The notes: generated from the sequence alone by a model not told the origin. Numbered from the stretch's first letter, positions 1 through 9,865 are shown. The stretch is 64,000 bases of DNA from Roseiarcus sp963805295 (GCA_963805295.1 CAWDTW010000066.1:1-64000), one strand, 5' to 3'. Numbers and translations are program-made.

Positions 1-317
1 CTGCCATGAAAATAGCTCTGAGGAATTGGCGTCGTGCGGCCCGCGCCGCCACCATTTTCACTCATAATGGCGCGCCAACGGCGCTGGTCGGCTGCTTAGA
101 AAAGTGCGGAAGTTGGGCTAGGTTAGGGAGTTTCCTCCCAACAGGTTGATTTTGCGCTATTTTTTCGCCTTACATCACCACGAGTGACCTCACTTTTTGC
201 GAATCTCCCTGTTAATCTCACTGTTAGCAGGGAGTTTTGACCTGCAGACCAGTTTCGCGGGACTGCGTCCACCGCCACGTATCAAGTATTGGATATTACA
301 TGAGAATTTGACTGCTG
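1..317. other. Intergenic sequence with no supported gene
   Basis: No convincing coding region is visible here. Around 205-240 there is a short motif pair (CTCCCTGTTAATCTCACTGTTAGCAGGGAG) that can fold as an imperfect hairpin, its outer CTCCCTG and CAGGGAG being complementary. Its origin is unknown. The stretch ends where similarity to aldo/keto reductase begins. Confidence 0.4.
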
Positions 318-731
318 GCGGGTCGAATTATGGCCTCTTTCTACGGCCCGCACATCACCAACCAGCTGATCCGAGAGGCGCTTCAGCCCTATCCGGACGA
401 CCTCATGATCGTGACCAAGGTCGGCGCGGTGCGCGGCGAGGACGCCTCGTGGATCCCGGCGACGGCGTCCGCAGACCCCGTTCGCGCCGTCCACGACAAC
501 CCGCGGAACCTGGGCGTCGACGTCCTGGACGTCGTCAATCTGCGGCTCATGGGGCGGTTCCACGAACCGAGGGAAGGATCGATCGAGGAGCCGTTCACCG
601 CGCTCGCGGAGCCGCGGAGACAAGGTCTGATCCGCCATCTCGGCGTCGGCAACGTCACGTCTGCTCAAGTCGCCCACTTCCAGTTGGTGGCCAATACGGC
701 CCCCGCGCCGGCCAGAGGGACAACCGCCGCC
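318..731 (+). pseudogene. Aldo/keto reductase family remnant
   Basis: An internal piece of an aldo/keto reductase is recognisable: SFYGPHITNQLIREAL, then PYPDDLMIVTKVGAVRGED, VRAVHDNPRNLGVDVLDVVNLR, and LAEPRRQGLIRHLGVGNVT. These match the substrate and cofactor barrel strands of the family (canonical GPH-TN-LIREAL, then VHDNLRNLGLDVLDVVN, then GLVRHIGLSN). The N-terminal Asp/Tyr active-site region and everything after about residue 130 are missing, and a full enzyme is roughly 280-330 residues. There is no plausible start codon with a Shine-Dalgarno. I read it as a degraded gene fragment. Confidence 0.75.
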
Positions 732-1145
732 CCTGCGTCGTCATTCGCAGACGAAGTTGGTCGGACTGATGGAGCAACCGGTCTCGATTTCAGTGCGCGG
801 TTGCGGCTGCAATCGCCGTCATTGGCTGTCGAGCATTTCGAGGCCCCGTTTCGCCTCTTCCGCCCGGGATTTCCTCTCCGGCCCCGTCTGAAAACGAAAC
901 CACTTCGCCCCTGCTCTCACCTCATCCAAAAACCAATTGCGGTCGACAATTGCGCGCCGCCGCATAGACAATACAAAATTGCGCCCGCCACGGAGTTCGC
1001 GACGTCGTCATGACCAAAACGCATGATCGATACCGCGCCGCGAACCGAACAGGCTGCGCCGAACTTGTCGCGAGTCGCGTCCTTGCCGAGCGTCACGTAA
1101 GTTGTCCGCCGGACTTTGCTCAGTTCCTCCATGAACGCAAGACGA
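732..1145. other. Non-coding spacer
   Basis: No supported gene. The sequence between the aldo/keto reductase remnant and the terminator-like hairpin shows neither a conserved domain nor a start with ribosome binding site. Confidence 0.4.
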
Positions 1146-1173
1146 GGGAGCCGAAAGGCGGCTCCCCATTTTT
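1146..1173 (+). terminator. Rho-independent terminator-like hairpin
   Basis: GGGAGCCG, loop AAAGG, CGGCTCCC gives an 8-bp perfect stem followed by CATTTTT. It lies in the gap upstream of the 1410 operon and would insulate it from upstream transcription. No intact gene lies immediately before it. Confidence 0.7.
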
Positions 1174-1342
1174 GGCGATCTGACGCAAATCGCCCTTGCG
1201 AGCGTGCGCCGCAGGCGACTAGAGTTCATTCGGCTCCGAGAGGCGCCGACGCCGCGCCAATGCGGCCTCTCGGCGGCGATCGCTGTCGGACGAAGAACAT
1301 CCGCCAGGCCGCTCGATGGCTTTTTTGGTTCGAGAATATTGT

Positions 1343-1359
1343 CCGCAGTTGAACTGCGG
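1343..1359. promoter_or_regulatory. Perfect palindrome upstream of the lipid-oxidation operon
   Basis: CCGCAGTT-G-AACTGCGG is a perfect 8-bp inverted repeat with a one-base centre, about 50 bases before the start codon at 1410. Position and symmetry fit an operator for a dimeric regulator. No regulator gene is adjacent, so the function is inferred only. Confidence 0.45.
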
Positions 1360-1409
1360 TAATTGATAGCGCTTTCGGCCGCGTAGACCGAACTCGGGGG
1401 ACCTCGCCC

Positions 1410-3116
1410 ATGCGCGTGTACGAAGCAATCGTCAAAGGTCTCGAAGGCATTGGCGTCACGGCGGCGTTTGGAGGCGCAGGTGAAAGCGACGGCGCCCTAA
1501 TGTTGGCGCTGAAACATTCCAGATCGATGCGGCCCGTGATCACACGGCACGAACAGGCGGCGGCGTTCATGGCCTGCGGCCACGCCATGTATACGAACCA
1601 GCTTGGATTCTGCTTCGCCACAGCGGGACCGGGCGCGTTCAATCTGTTTTCGGGGCTCGCGGTGGCGATGTCGGATTCCTATCCGGTGCTGGCGATTTCC
1701 GGGTATTCTGCGATGCGATGGCAAGGAAAGGGCGCGCTCAACGAGACCTCGGGTCGAAGCCGCACGCCGAACTCCCAAGCCATGTTCGCCGCCACGACCA
1801 AGGATTCGTTCCTGCTGACGGACATCAGCAAGACTTGCGATCTGTTGGAGCAGGCGGTCAATCTTGCGTTCGAGGGCCGGCCGGGCCCCGTGCACATCCA
1901 TGTGCCGGACGACCTCACCTATGCGGGCGAGGCGGTCAAGGACTACCGCGACATCCGTTTGGCCGTGTCGCCGGTCCTGCCGGAACCCGCCCGGGTCGCC
2001 GACACGGCCGCCGCCTTGGCGTCCGCGCTGACGAAGAGGAAGAAGGTCCTTGCCCTGATAGGATTTGGGGTCCTCCGCAGCGGCGCGGAGCAGCAGTTGA
2101 AGTCCCTGCTCGATCGTTGGTCGATCCCGTTCGTGACCACGCTCGACGGCAAGGGCGCGATCAGCGACGACAGCGAACTGTCGGTCGGCCTCTTCTGCGA
2201 CAGCGGGCAGAACGAGGCGTGGAAAGCCTTCCTCGACGCCGAGGTGATTCTCGCGGTTGGCAACTCGTTCGCACAGCACGCGACGTTCGATTTCCGCTCG
2301 GATCTCCTCGACGCCAAGACGCTCGTCCACATCAACATCTCGGCCGACGAGATCGATAAGGTCTACAAGGCCGACTACGCGATCATCGCCGACGCCAAGC
2401 TCGCCCTCGACGCGCTCAACGTCGAACTGACCCGGATCGGCGCTCCGCCAGGCGAATGGCGGCCGGCGCGGCACGATTATGCGAAGGACCAAATTCTTCA
2501 CCTGGATGGACACATCCATCCGGGCCAGTTGGTGCAAGCGCTGTCGAAGCGCCTGCCACAGGACGCCATCGTCCTCGCCGACGCGGGGGCTCACGCCGCC
2601 TGGCTCGGCTTCTACCTCAAGCTCAACGGCGGGCAGCGGTTCCGCAAGCCAGGAAGCTTCGGCCCAATGGCCGGACACATCAACGGCGCCATCGGACTGA
2701 AGTTAGCCTTCCCCGACAGGCCGGTGATCGTCGGCTGCGGCGACGGCGGCTACAACCTATCGGGCTTCGAGCTGATGACCGCGGTCCAGTACGGCCTGCC
2801 GGTGATCTGGATCATCTTCAATGACGGCGAATTCAAGCTGATCAAGATCTACCAGGTGTCGGCGTTCGGCGAGTCCGGACTGGTCGATTTCGAAAATCCA
2901 GACTGGACCGCTTACGCGGCGGCCTGTGGCGCCGCCGGCCACAACGTCGACAACCTCGACGATTTCGACGCGGCGCTGGAGGCGGCGCTCGCCTCCGGAA
3001 AGCCGACCATCATCAACGCCCACATCACGAGGCTCGCCTTGCCTCACTACAGTCCTTCGCCGCACGGAGTCCTGGCGGGCGTCGCAGAGACGATCGGCGA
3101 GAGGCTCCACCTGTGA
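1410..3116 (+). CDS. Thiamine diphosphate-dependent enzyme (acetolactate synthase / 2-hydroxyacyl lyase type)
   Basis: A 568-residue protein with the three-domain architecture of the acetolactate synthase / benzoylformate decarboxylase / 2-hydroxyacyl-CoA lyase superfamily. The N-terminal pyrimidine-binding domain carries the catalytic glutamate in RHEQAAAF (Glu48). The central domain spans about 190-340. The C-terminal ThDP-binding motif runs from GDG (444-446) to Asn471 in IIFND, the usual spacing. The reaction would be cleavage or condensation next to a carbonyl; the substrate cannot be read from sequence. GGGGG precedes the ATG. The gene overlaps the next (GTGA, stop inside the following GTG start), so it is translationally coupled to the catalase/dioxygenase fusion. 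This context favours an acyl- or aldehyde-handling role over branched-chain amino-acid synthesis, and no small regulatory subunit is present. Confidence 0.85.
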   Translation: MRVYEAIVKGLEGIGVTAAFGGAGESDGALMLALKHSRSMRPVITRHEQAAAFMACGHAMYTNQLGFCFATAGPGAFNLFSGLAVAMSDSYPVLAISGYSAMRWQGKGALNETSGRSRTPNSQAMFAATTKDSFLLTDISKTCDLLEQAVNLAFEGRPGPVHIHVPDDLTYAGEAVKDYRDIRLAVSPVLPEPARVADTAAALASALTKRKKVLALIGFGVLRSGAEQQLKSLLDRWSIPFVTTLDGKGAISDDSELSVGLFCDSGQNEAWKAFLDAEVILAVGNSFAQHATFDFRSDLLDAKTLVHINISADEIDKVYKADYAIIADAKLALDALNVELTRIGAPPGEWRPARHDYAKDQILHLDGHIHPGQLVQALSKRLPQDAIVLADAGAHAAWLGFYLKLNGGQRFRKPGSFGPMAGHINGAIGLKLAFPDRPVIVGCGDGGYNLSGFELMTAVQYGLPVIWIIFNDGEFKLIKIYQVSAFGESGLVDFENPDWTAYAAACGAAGHNVDNLDDFDAALEAALASGKPTIINAHITRLALPHYSPSPHGVLAGVAETIGERLHL

Positions 3117-5929
3117 ATACGGTCTGGCGCGAGCAATACGAGGGCGGCGGGCCCGAGGTCGAACGCCTGCTTTTCGACAAGCTGGCCGTCGACATCATGC
3201 AGGTGCAGCTGAAGAACAAGCAGGGCGCCAAAGCGCCTGTCGTCGCGCGCGCGTTTCACGCAAAGCCTGTCTACGACGCCGCGAACGCCGAGCTCTGCTT
3301 CGTCGACGATTTGCCGCCTGCGCTCTGCTGCGGCTTCGCTCAGCCCGGCAAGCGCCATCCGGCGATCGTCCGGCTTTCGAATGCGGACGGTATGAGCCAG
3401 TCCGACCACAAGCGCGATCTTCGCGGCATTGCGGTGCGCGTTACTGTGGACGAGCGCACGACGCACGATCTACTCGCGACTAGCTACCCGGTCTCCCATG
3501 CGCGCAACGCCCGTCAGTTCGTCGCCTTCGCCAAGGCCACGGCCGGGGGGCCAATTGGCCGCCTGTTCGGGCTGATCGGTCTTGTCTTGCAGTTTGGCCC
3601 GTCTGAGACGGCTCGAATGGTGAACAATGTGCTTCGCGCGCGTCGCCAAACGGCAAGCCTCGCGCTCGAGACCTACTGGAGCCGTGGCGCCATACGTTGG
3701 GGCGAGGCTGCCGTCCGTTACCAGTTTCGGCCGGCGGCTGGCGCCTCGCCCCCGCCCACGCCAAGAGCGAACGACCCCGACTTCCTCTCGTCCGAGTTCG
3801 CGAACCGGCTGGCGCAGGGCGATGTGCGGTTCGATATTCTGGCGCAGTTTTTCATCGACGAGACGAGCACGCCGATCGAGGACACGGCGGTGGAGTGGAC
3901 CGAGCAGGCCTCGCCGCCATGGAAGGTGGCGACCCTCATCATCCACAAGCCGGCCGCGACCGCGGTCCAAACCTTCGCCGACGGCCGCCTCATCGAAGAG
4001 CTGGCCTTCAACCCGTGGAATACGACCGACGAGTTCCGCCCGCTCGGCAACCTGAATCGGGCGCGTAAGGCCGCCTACGACGCTAGCTCCGCGCATCGGC
4101 TGAGATACCGCTTTCTGACCGTCGTCCCGCTGCGAAATCGGGTCATGCAGGCGATCATCCCGGCCGTGTTTTCGACGATCAATGAGGTCATTCCCTGGCA
4201 TAAGCTGCCGCTGCAACTAAGCCTCCTGAACCTGGACGCCTTCCGGTTCGCGCTCCGGCGCAAGAATCTGATCGAAACCGAGATCCGCGAGGCGCCTCCG
4301 GAAGCCAGATCCCTGCCGTCTCCGGTCCCCGAGGCGGTCCGCCACAGCCGTGACGACGACGGGCGCTACAACGACCTCTCTTCGCCGGAGATGGGCGCGG
4401 CCGGCGCCGCCTTCGGCCGCAACATGCCGCCGATCCTGCGCCCGGATCTGTTCGACACGCCAGACCTGATTACCGTCTCCCGCCAGCTCCTGCAGCGCAA
4501 GTTGTTCATCCCTGCGAGCTCCCTCAACATTCTGGCCGCCGCCTGGATCCAGTTTCAGGTCCACGATTGGGTGAACCATGCGCGCCATGCGCTCGGCGTG
4601 GACGACGTCGTCGTCCCGCTGCCGCGGGGCATGACCTGGCAAAGCATCGTCGGTGGCAAGGAAGAGCTGGTGATGCGCATCTCAGGCAACACCGGCTTCG
4701 TCTCGCCGTTGGCGGACCGTCCGCCGATCTACTTCCAGAACACCGAGACGCATTGGTGGGACGCTTCGCAGCTCTACGGCGACGTGCTGACCAAGACGAG
4801 GAAGCTCCGCGACGGCGCCAAGATCCGTCTGGAGGGCGGCTACCTGCCGCTCGACGTGACCGGGTTCGAAGCGACCGGGTTCAATCAGAACTGGTGGCTC
4901 GGCCTCTCAGCCATGCACACTTTGTTCGCACGCGAACACAATGTGCTGTGCGACGAACTGCGCAAAGCCTACCGCGACTGGAGCGACGAGCGCATCTTCC
5001 AGACCGCGAGGCTGATCGTGGCAGCGCTCATCGCCAAGATCCACACCATCGAGTGGACGCCTGCGATCCTGGGCACGCAAGCGCTCGAAATCGGCATGAA
5101 CACCAACTGGAACGGACCGCCAAACAACTGGTTCTTCAAGGCGGGTCTGTGGCTGATCGACGCCCATGGCTTGAAGGGCATCCCGCAAACGACGCCCGAC
5201 CATAACGGCGCGCCCTATAGCCTGACGGAAGACTTCGTCACCGTCTATCGCATGCATCCGCTTATTCCGGACGACTACTGCTTCTTCGACAGCGCGACGG
5301 GCAAGAAACTCGCCGACCTGACTTTCCTCGACATACAGGGGAACAATACGGACGGTGTCATGCGGGAGAAGGGATTGAAAGACGTCCTGTATGCGTTTGG
5401 GACGGCCTATCCGGGCGCGATCACGCTGCACAATTTCCCGAACTCCCTGATGAACTTTGAACGCGACGGCGAGATCATCGACCTTTCAGTGGTGGATCTG
5501 GCGCGCACGCGCCGGCGCGGCGTGCCGCGCTACAACGATTTCCGGGCCGCTCTACACAAGCCGCGCATCAGTCGATGGGAAGACCTGGCGCCCGACCCTG
5601 AGGACGTGCGCCTATTGCGCGACATCTACAAGGACATCGACCACGTCGACACGATGGTCGGGCTTTACGCCGAGACCCCGCCGGAGGGCTTCGGCTTCAG
5701 CGACACGGCCTTCCGGATCTTCATCCTCATGGCCTCGCGCAGGCTGCAGAGCGACCGCTTCTTGAACGTCGACTTCCGGCCGGAGGTCTATTCGCCGCTC
5801 GGCATAGATTGGGTCGCCAACAACGGGATGAAGACCGTCATCCAACGCCACTGCCCCGAACTTGCGCCACTGTTCCCTGACAGCGGCAGCGCTTTCGCGC
5901 CATGGCGGCCGATCGTTCCGAGGGCTTGA
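3113..5929 (+). CDS. Catalase-like domain fused to alpha-dioxygenase/cyclooxygenase-type haem peroxidase
   Basis: A 938-residue two-domain protein. Residues about 40-360 resemble the short catalase-like family: RAFHAKPV (His49 at the distal position), DLRGIAVRV, DLLATSYPVSHAR, and NPWNTTDEFRPLG near its end. The distal Asn of true catalases is replaced, and the C-terminal catalase helix with the proximal Tyr is not recognisable. Residues about 400-938 match the animal-haem-peroxidase superfamily in its alpha-dioxygenase branch: distal His484 in QVHDW, THWWDASQLYG, LFAREHN, HTIEWTPAIL, and YRMHP giving the radical Tyr712 and proximal haem His715. Such dioxygenases make fatty-acid hydroperoxides, and catalase-like domains can convert hydroperoxides, so a bifunctional oxylipin-type enzyme is inferred. 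The start is GTG, overlapping the upstream stop. The next gene starts 3 bases after this one ends. Confidence 0.85.
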   Translation: MNTVWREQYEGGGPEVERLLFDKLAVDIMQVQLKNKQGAKAPVVARAFHAKPVYDAANAELCFVDDLPPALCCGFAQPGKRHPAIVRLSNADGMSQSDHKRDLRGIAVRVTVDERTTHDLLATSYPVSHARNARQFVAFAKATAGGPIGRLFGLIGLVLQFGPSETARMVNNVLRARRQTASLALETYWSRGAIRWGEAAVRYQFRPAAGASPPPTPRANDPDFLSSEFANRLAQGDVRFDILAQFFIDETSTPIEDTAVEWTEQASPPWKVATLIIHKPAATAVQTFADGRLIEELAFNPWNTTDEFRPLGNLNRARKAAYDASSAHRLRYRFLTVVPLRNRVMQAIIPAVFSTINEVIPWHKLPLQLSLLNLDAFRFALRRKNLIETEIREAPPEARSLPSPVPEAVRHSRDDDGRYNDLSSPEMGAAGAAFGRNMPPILRPDLFDTPDLITVSRQLLQRKLFIPASSLNILAAAWIQFQVHDWVNHARHALGVDDVVVPLPRGMTWQSIVGGKEELVMRISGNTGFVSPLADRPPIYFQNTETHWWDASQLYGDVLTKTRKLRDGAKIRLEGGYLPLDVTGFEATGFNQNWWLGLSAMHTLFAREHNVLCDELRKAYRDWSDERIFQTARLIVAALIAKIHTIEWTPAILGTQALEIGMNTNWNGPPNNWFFKAGLWLIDAHGLKGIPQTTPDHNGAPYSLTEDFVTVYRMHPLIPDDYCFFDSATGKKLADLTFLDIQGNNTDGVMREKGLKDVLYAFGTAYPGAITLHNFPNSLMNFERDGEIIDLSVVDLARTRRRGVPRYNDFRAALHKPRISRWEDLAPDPEDVRLLRDIYKDIDHVDTMVGLYAETPPEGFGFSDTAFRIFILMASRRLQSDRFLNVDFRPEVYSPLGIDWVANNGMKTVIQRHCPELAPLFPDSGSAFAPWRPIVPRA

Positions 5930-5932
5930 ACT

Positions 5933-7291
5933 ATGCCGAACGCAGGCTTGGAAGCGCTCATGAAGCGCGGCCTTCTCGAGACCATCTGGCGGCGGCGCAC
6001 GCACCGGGTGAGCCAGGGCGCCTCGATCCTCGCAGGGACGATGACCTATCAATCGAGCAGCCCGCGCGAGCCGCTGTCGGAACTGGAAGAGGCGGTTTTG
6101 ATCGCGGTCACGGGCTGCACGGGGCTCACCATGCCCGACCGCCCTTTCCAGGACCCCAAGACGCAGCGGCCGATCATGGCCAAGCCGAACACCACGATGT
6201 TCGGGCGCACCTCGGGCAGCCCGGACAATGCGCAAGGCACCTATTTCTTCCTGATCAATGACAGCGGCACCTATTTCCTGCGCCATCTGCCGCCCCCGCC
6301 CGAAGGCGAGAATGTCTTCACGCAGGACAATCTGATCGCCCGCGCGGCGCAGGCGAAGGTGAAGGTGCTCGATCAGCGGCTCGACACGCCAAACGGCAAT
6401 CGAGACTTTCCAGCCTATACGGACTCCAATCGGTTCCTGTCGAACCTGCCCGGAACGACTATCCTCTTTCCGGTCGTCGACCTTTCGCGCCAGTACATCA
6501 ACGGCATGATGTATATCCTGACCGAACCGGACGGCACGCGGCCCACGATCGTCGACGATCGAAACTTCTACCAGCTCGCCGGCGTCAAGAAGTGGGTGAA
6601 GAGCGGCTTTCTCAACAAGGACTCGAAGCTTCCGCTCGGCGTCATCGGTTCGCTTAGGACGCAGATCGAGGCGGACCTTCTCTTGCAGAACCTCTTCCTG
6701 ACCGCCGACGCAATGGGGCTCGGCGCCTGGATCCACGGCTCGATCGGGCCGCCGGTGGCGCTCGGCGATCCAAAGTACACCGCCGTTTTCGGCCCGATGC
6801 TCGGCTTCGACATCGTGACGCCCCGCTGGCGGCTCATGGATGTGCTGCGCTGGCAGGTTCCCCTGCCGAAATACGCGGATCTGCGCACCAATCCGATCGG
6901 GCTTCGCCACAAGGGCGAGCATCTGATCAAGGCGATGACTCCGCCGAATTACAACAGCATGGTCGAGGCGGTCGACGCCGTCGTCGCGGGAAAATTCGGA
7001 CCTTCAGGCATCTATCAAGATCAGTCTCTGTTCAAGAAGATTTACAACGCTTCTTACGGCGAGACGTATCTCAAAGAGGCGGCGGTCTATTCTCAGGACG
7101 TGATCGACTGCGTGAAGGATATTTGCACCTATATCTACGACACGCACGGCCGGTTTCCGGCTCACTGCGACGCCATTTTCGTGCCCGGCATATGGCTGCA
7201 GGCGCACCACCTCGAGATCGACTACTACAAACGCTACTTCCGCGACGGCCTGACCGACGCCCACGAACGCCACCAGGCCGAGTGGCACTGA
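5933..7291 (+). CDS. Nitroreductase-like protein, third gene of the operon
   Basis: A 452-residue protein. The only region I can place is around residues 235-265 (LLLQNLFLTADAMGLGAW), which resembles the helix of nitroreductase-type FMN proteins; the rest is unfamiliar. It lacks a signal peptide and membrane segments. At 452 residues it is about twice the usual nitroreductase length, with a long C-terminal segment rich in Tyr and His (LEIDYYKRYF). The start lies three bases after the stop of the fusion protein, so it belongs to the same operon. A flavin-dependent reduction of a lipid peroxide or enal product would suit the context, but this is inference; treat it as a protein of unknown function with possible flavoprotein fold. 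Confidence 0.6.
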   Translation: MPNAGLEALMKRGLLETIWRRRTHRVSQGASILAGTMTYQSSSPREPLSELEEAVLIAVTGCTGLTMPDRPFQDPKTQRPIMAKPNTTMFGRTSGSPDNAQGTYFFLINDSGTYFLRHLPPPPEGENVFTQDNLIARAAQAKVKVLDQRLDTPNGNRDFPAYTDSNRFLSNLPGTTILFPVVDLSRQYINGMMYILTEPDGTRPTIVDDRNFYQLAGVKKWVKSGFLNKDSKLPLGVIGSLRTQIEADLLLQNLFLTADAMGLGAWIHGSIGPPVALGDPKYTAVFGPMLGFDIVTPRWRLMDVLRWQVPLPKYADLRTNPIGLRHKGEHLIKAMTPPNYNSMVEAVDAVVAGKFGPSGIYQDQSLFKKIYNASYGETYLKEAAVYSQDVIDCVKDICTYIYDTHGRFPAHCDAIFVPGIWLQAHHLEIDYYKRYFRDGLTDAHERHQAEWH

Positions 7292-7333
7292 CTTTGCGCT
7301 GCGGCGGACGTTGTCACGGTCTGGCGGGCCTAA

Positions 7334-9268
7334 GCGGAGCTTCCCTCTTTCCGATTACACAGGCGATTGATATTTCGGCGAGATTTCGAGATATTGGTCT
7401 TGATGTGTACCCATGTAATTGGCTGATTTTATGTTGTGTTGTGGTGCGGTCAGGCTTATTGTTGCCCCATGTACATCGAATTGGTCCCCAACCGCGATTC
7501 ACCCCCCGCCATCCTCCTGCGCGAGAGCTATCGCGAAGGCGGGAAGGTCAGGAAGCGCACGTTGCTCAACCTGTCGGACTGGCCCAGCGAGCGGATCGCC
7601 GGCTTCAAGGCGCTGCTCAAGGGCGGCACGGTCATCCCGAGCGAGAAGGAGGCGATCAGCATCATTCGCTCCCTGCCGCACGGGCACGTGGCCGCGGCGC
7701 TGGGCACGGCGCGCAGGATCGGTCTCGACCGGCTGATCGGGCCGGACGGCAACCGCCGCCGCGACCTCGTCCTGGCGCTCGCCGTCAGCCGCATCCTCGA
7801 TCCGTCCTCCAAGCTTGCCGCGGCCCGCGCGCTGTCGCCCGAGACCGCCGCCTCCAGCCTGGGGGACGAGCTCGGCCTCGGGATCGTCGACGAAGAGGAG
7901 CTCTACGCGGCGCTCGACTGGCTCGCGGTCCGCCAGCCGGCGATCGAGGCCATGCTCGCCAAGCGCCACCTCTCTGGCGGGACGCTGGTGCTCTACGACG
8001 TGACCTCGAGCTACATGGAGGGCCGCTGCTGCCCGCTCGCCCGGTTCGGCTACAACCGCGACGGCAAGAAGGGCAAGCTCCAGATCGTCTACGGCTTGCT
8101 CTGCGCCCCCGACGGCTGCCCCGTCGCCGTCGAGGTCTTCGAGGGCTCGACCGGCGACCCGGCGACGCTCGGCTCACAGGTCGCCAAGCTGAAGCAGCGC
8201 TTCGGCCTCGACCACGTGGTCCTGGTGGGTGACAGAGGCATGATCACCGACGCCCGGATCGCCGAGGACATCCAGCCGGCCGGGCTCGACTGGATCACCG
8301 CGCTCAGGGCGCCGGCGATCCGCGGGCTGCTCGACGGCGGCGCCTTCCAGATGTCGTTGTTCGATGACCGCGATATGGCGACCATCACCTCGCCCGACTT
8401 CCCGGGCGAGCGCCTCATCCTGTGCCGCAACGCCGCGCTCGCCGCCGAGCGCGCCCGCAAGCGCGAGGACCTGCTGCGCGCCACGGAACGCGATCTCGCC
8501 CCCATTGCCGCCGCGGTGCGGCGCAAGCGCGAGCCGCTCAGGGAAAAGCCGAGATCGGCCTCGCCGTCGGCGCCGTCATCGGCAAGCATAAAATGGCCAA
8601 GCACTTCGCGCTCGACATCACCGACACGTCCTTCGCCTTCGCCCGCAAGACCGCCGCGATCGCTGAGGAGGCCGCCCTCGACGGCCTCTACGCCGTGCGC
8701 ACCAGCCTGCCCGAAACCGCGCTCGACGACAGCAAAACCGTCAAAAGCTACAAATCCCTGAGCCTGGTCGAGCACGCCATCCGGTCGATCAAGACCGTCG
8801 ACCTCCATGTCCGGCCGGTCTACCACTGGCTCGAAGACCGCGTGCGCGCCCACGTCTTCCTCTGCATGCTCGCCTATTATCTCGAATGGCACATGCGCCA
8901 GCGCCTGGCCCCCATGCTCTACGACGACACCGACAAGGAGGCCGCCGAGGCGCTCCGCAAGAGCCCGGTCGCAAAGGCTGAGCGATCGCCCGCCGCCCTC
9001 GCCAAGCAGACCACAGGCCGAACCGACGATGGTCTCCCCGTCCACAGCTTCCACACCCTGCTTCACGACCTCGCCACCATCACCAAAAACACCGTCGCGA
9101 CCGCCCTCGCGCCCGACTTCCCCTTCACAATCACCACACGGCCGACACACATCCAGACAAAAGCCTTCGACCTCCTGGGCATCACCTGTACCCAGTAACA
9201 CACCCATCCAGCTTGATCTTATCAAGCTGGAACAATGGGTTGCGCAGGTCGAAAGAGGGAAGCTCCGC
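7334..9268 (+). mobile_element. IS1634-like insertion sequence
   Basis: An 18-bp terminal inverted repeat (GCGGAGCTTCCCTCTTTC at 7334-7351, its complement at 9251-9268) encloses a single transposase gene. CCTAAGCGG occurs at both junctions (7329-7337 and 9268-9276), compatible with a short target duplication. The element begins 42 bases after the stop of the upstream operon. Confidence 0.8.
7469..9198 (+). pseudogene. IS1634-like transposase, frameshifted
   Basis: The protein starts MYIELVPNRDSPPAILLRES and contains the DDE-transposase features of the COG5421 group: VLYDVTSSYMEG, VLVGDRGMI, and the C-terminal LVEHAIRSIKTVDLHVRPVYHW with the catalytic Glu. The first part (to about 8545) and second part (from about 8545) lie in different frames; the reading switches in CGCTCAGGGAAAAGCC. 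Joined, it gives about 575 residues, normal for the family. It ends ITCTQ at 9198. The frameshift probably inactivates this copy, unless it is a sequence error. Confidence 0.8.
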
Positions 9269-9369
9269 CTAAGCGGCCCGAACCGAAGCGAAAACGGCGA
9301 CACATGCTCATTTATAGTATTGGCAATCGAGACCAGGACAATCGCTCGCAACCAACCGGGAAAAAAAGC

Positions 9370-9614
9370 CAGATCGCGGTAGGGACGCTCATTGCTGAGC
9401 GCCCCCCGCACAGAACCGGACGGGCCCGATTAAGGCATCCGGCTCCCACCTTGGATGTCTGACGGCGAACTTGCCGCACGCGGTTGAGGCCGTGGGACAC
9501 GTCTTGCCGGCTCGGCGTCCGGGGCTTGCCGTCCTGTCCCGCGTTCTCCTTGGCCCCCGCCCTTGGCCCCACGAACTCCTCGGCCGGTCGCCCGGCATCG
9601 TTCGTCCGCTTCAC
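9370..9614 (-). pseudogene. Group II intron remnant (reverse-transcriptase start joined to the 3' RNA end)
   Basis: On the minus strand, 9614 to about 9470 reads MKRTNDAGRPAEEF, AKENAGQ, RTPSRQDVSHGLNRVRQ, resembling the start of group II intron maturase/reverse transcriptases. It runs straight into GAGCCGGATGCC-GGGCCCGTCCGGTTC (about 9405-9450), a hairpin typical of the intron 3' end, followed by GAGCGTCCCTACCGCG. The whole polymerase domain is missing, so this is an internal-deletion relic. The call rests on remembered motifs and is moderate. Confidence 0.5.
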
Positions 9615-9865
9615 GGCAACTCAGGCGGAGTCTGACCCCTCGACCCCGTGCGTCGTCGTCTTCGGCTCGTCGCCTTCCCGATGCGGACCGCTCAACTCAC
9701 GCGCGGCCAAGGCAGGAGATCTCCCGGTTTCCGTTCGAGGAGCTTAGCGCACATGCAGGGTCTTCGACCACGCAGGGCCGGAAAATGCGCTCGCGTTGAC
9801 GCGCGCTCCCGTTTCGCCTTCCGCTCATGACAACGGCGTCGAACCCCCGATTGATTCTTCGTGGC

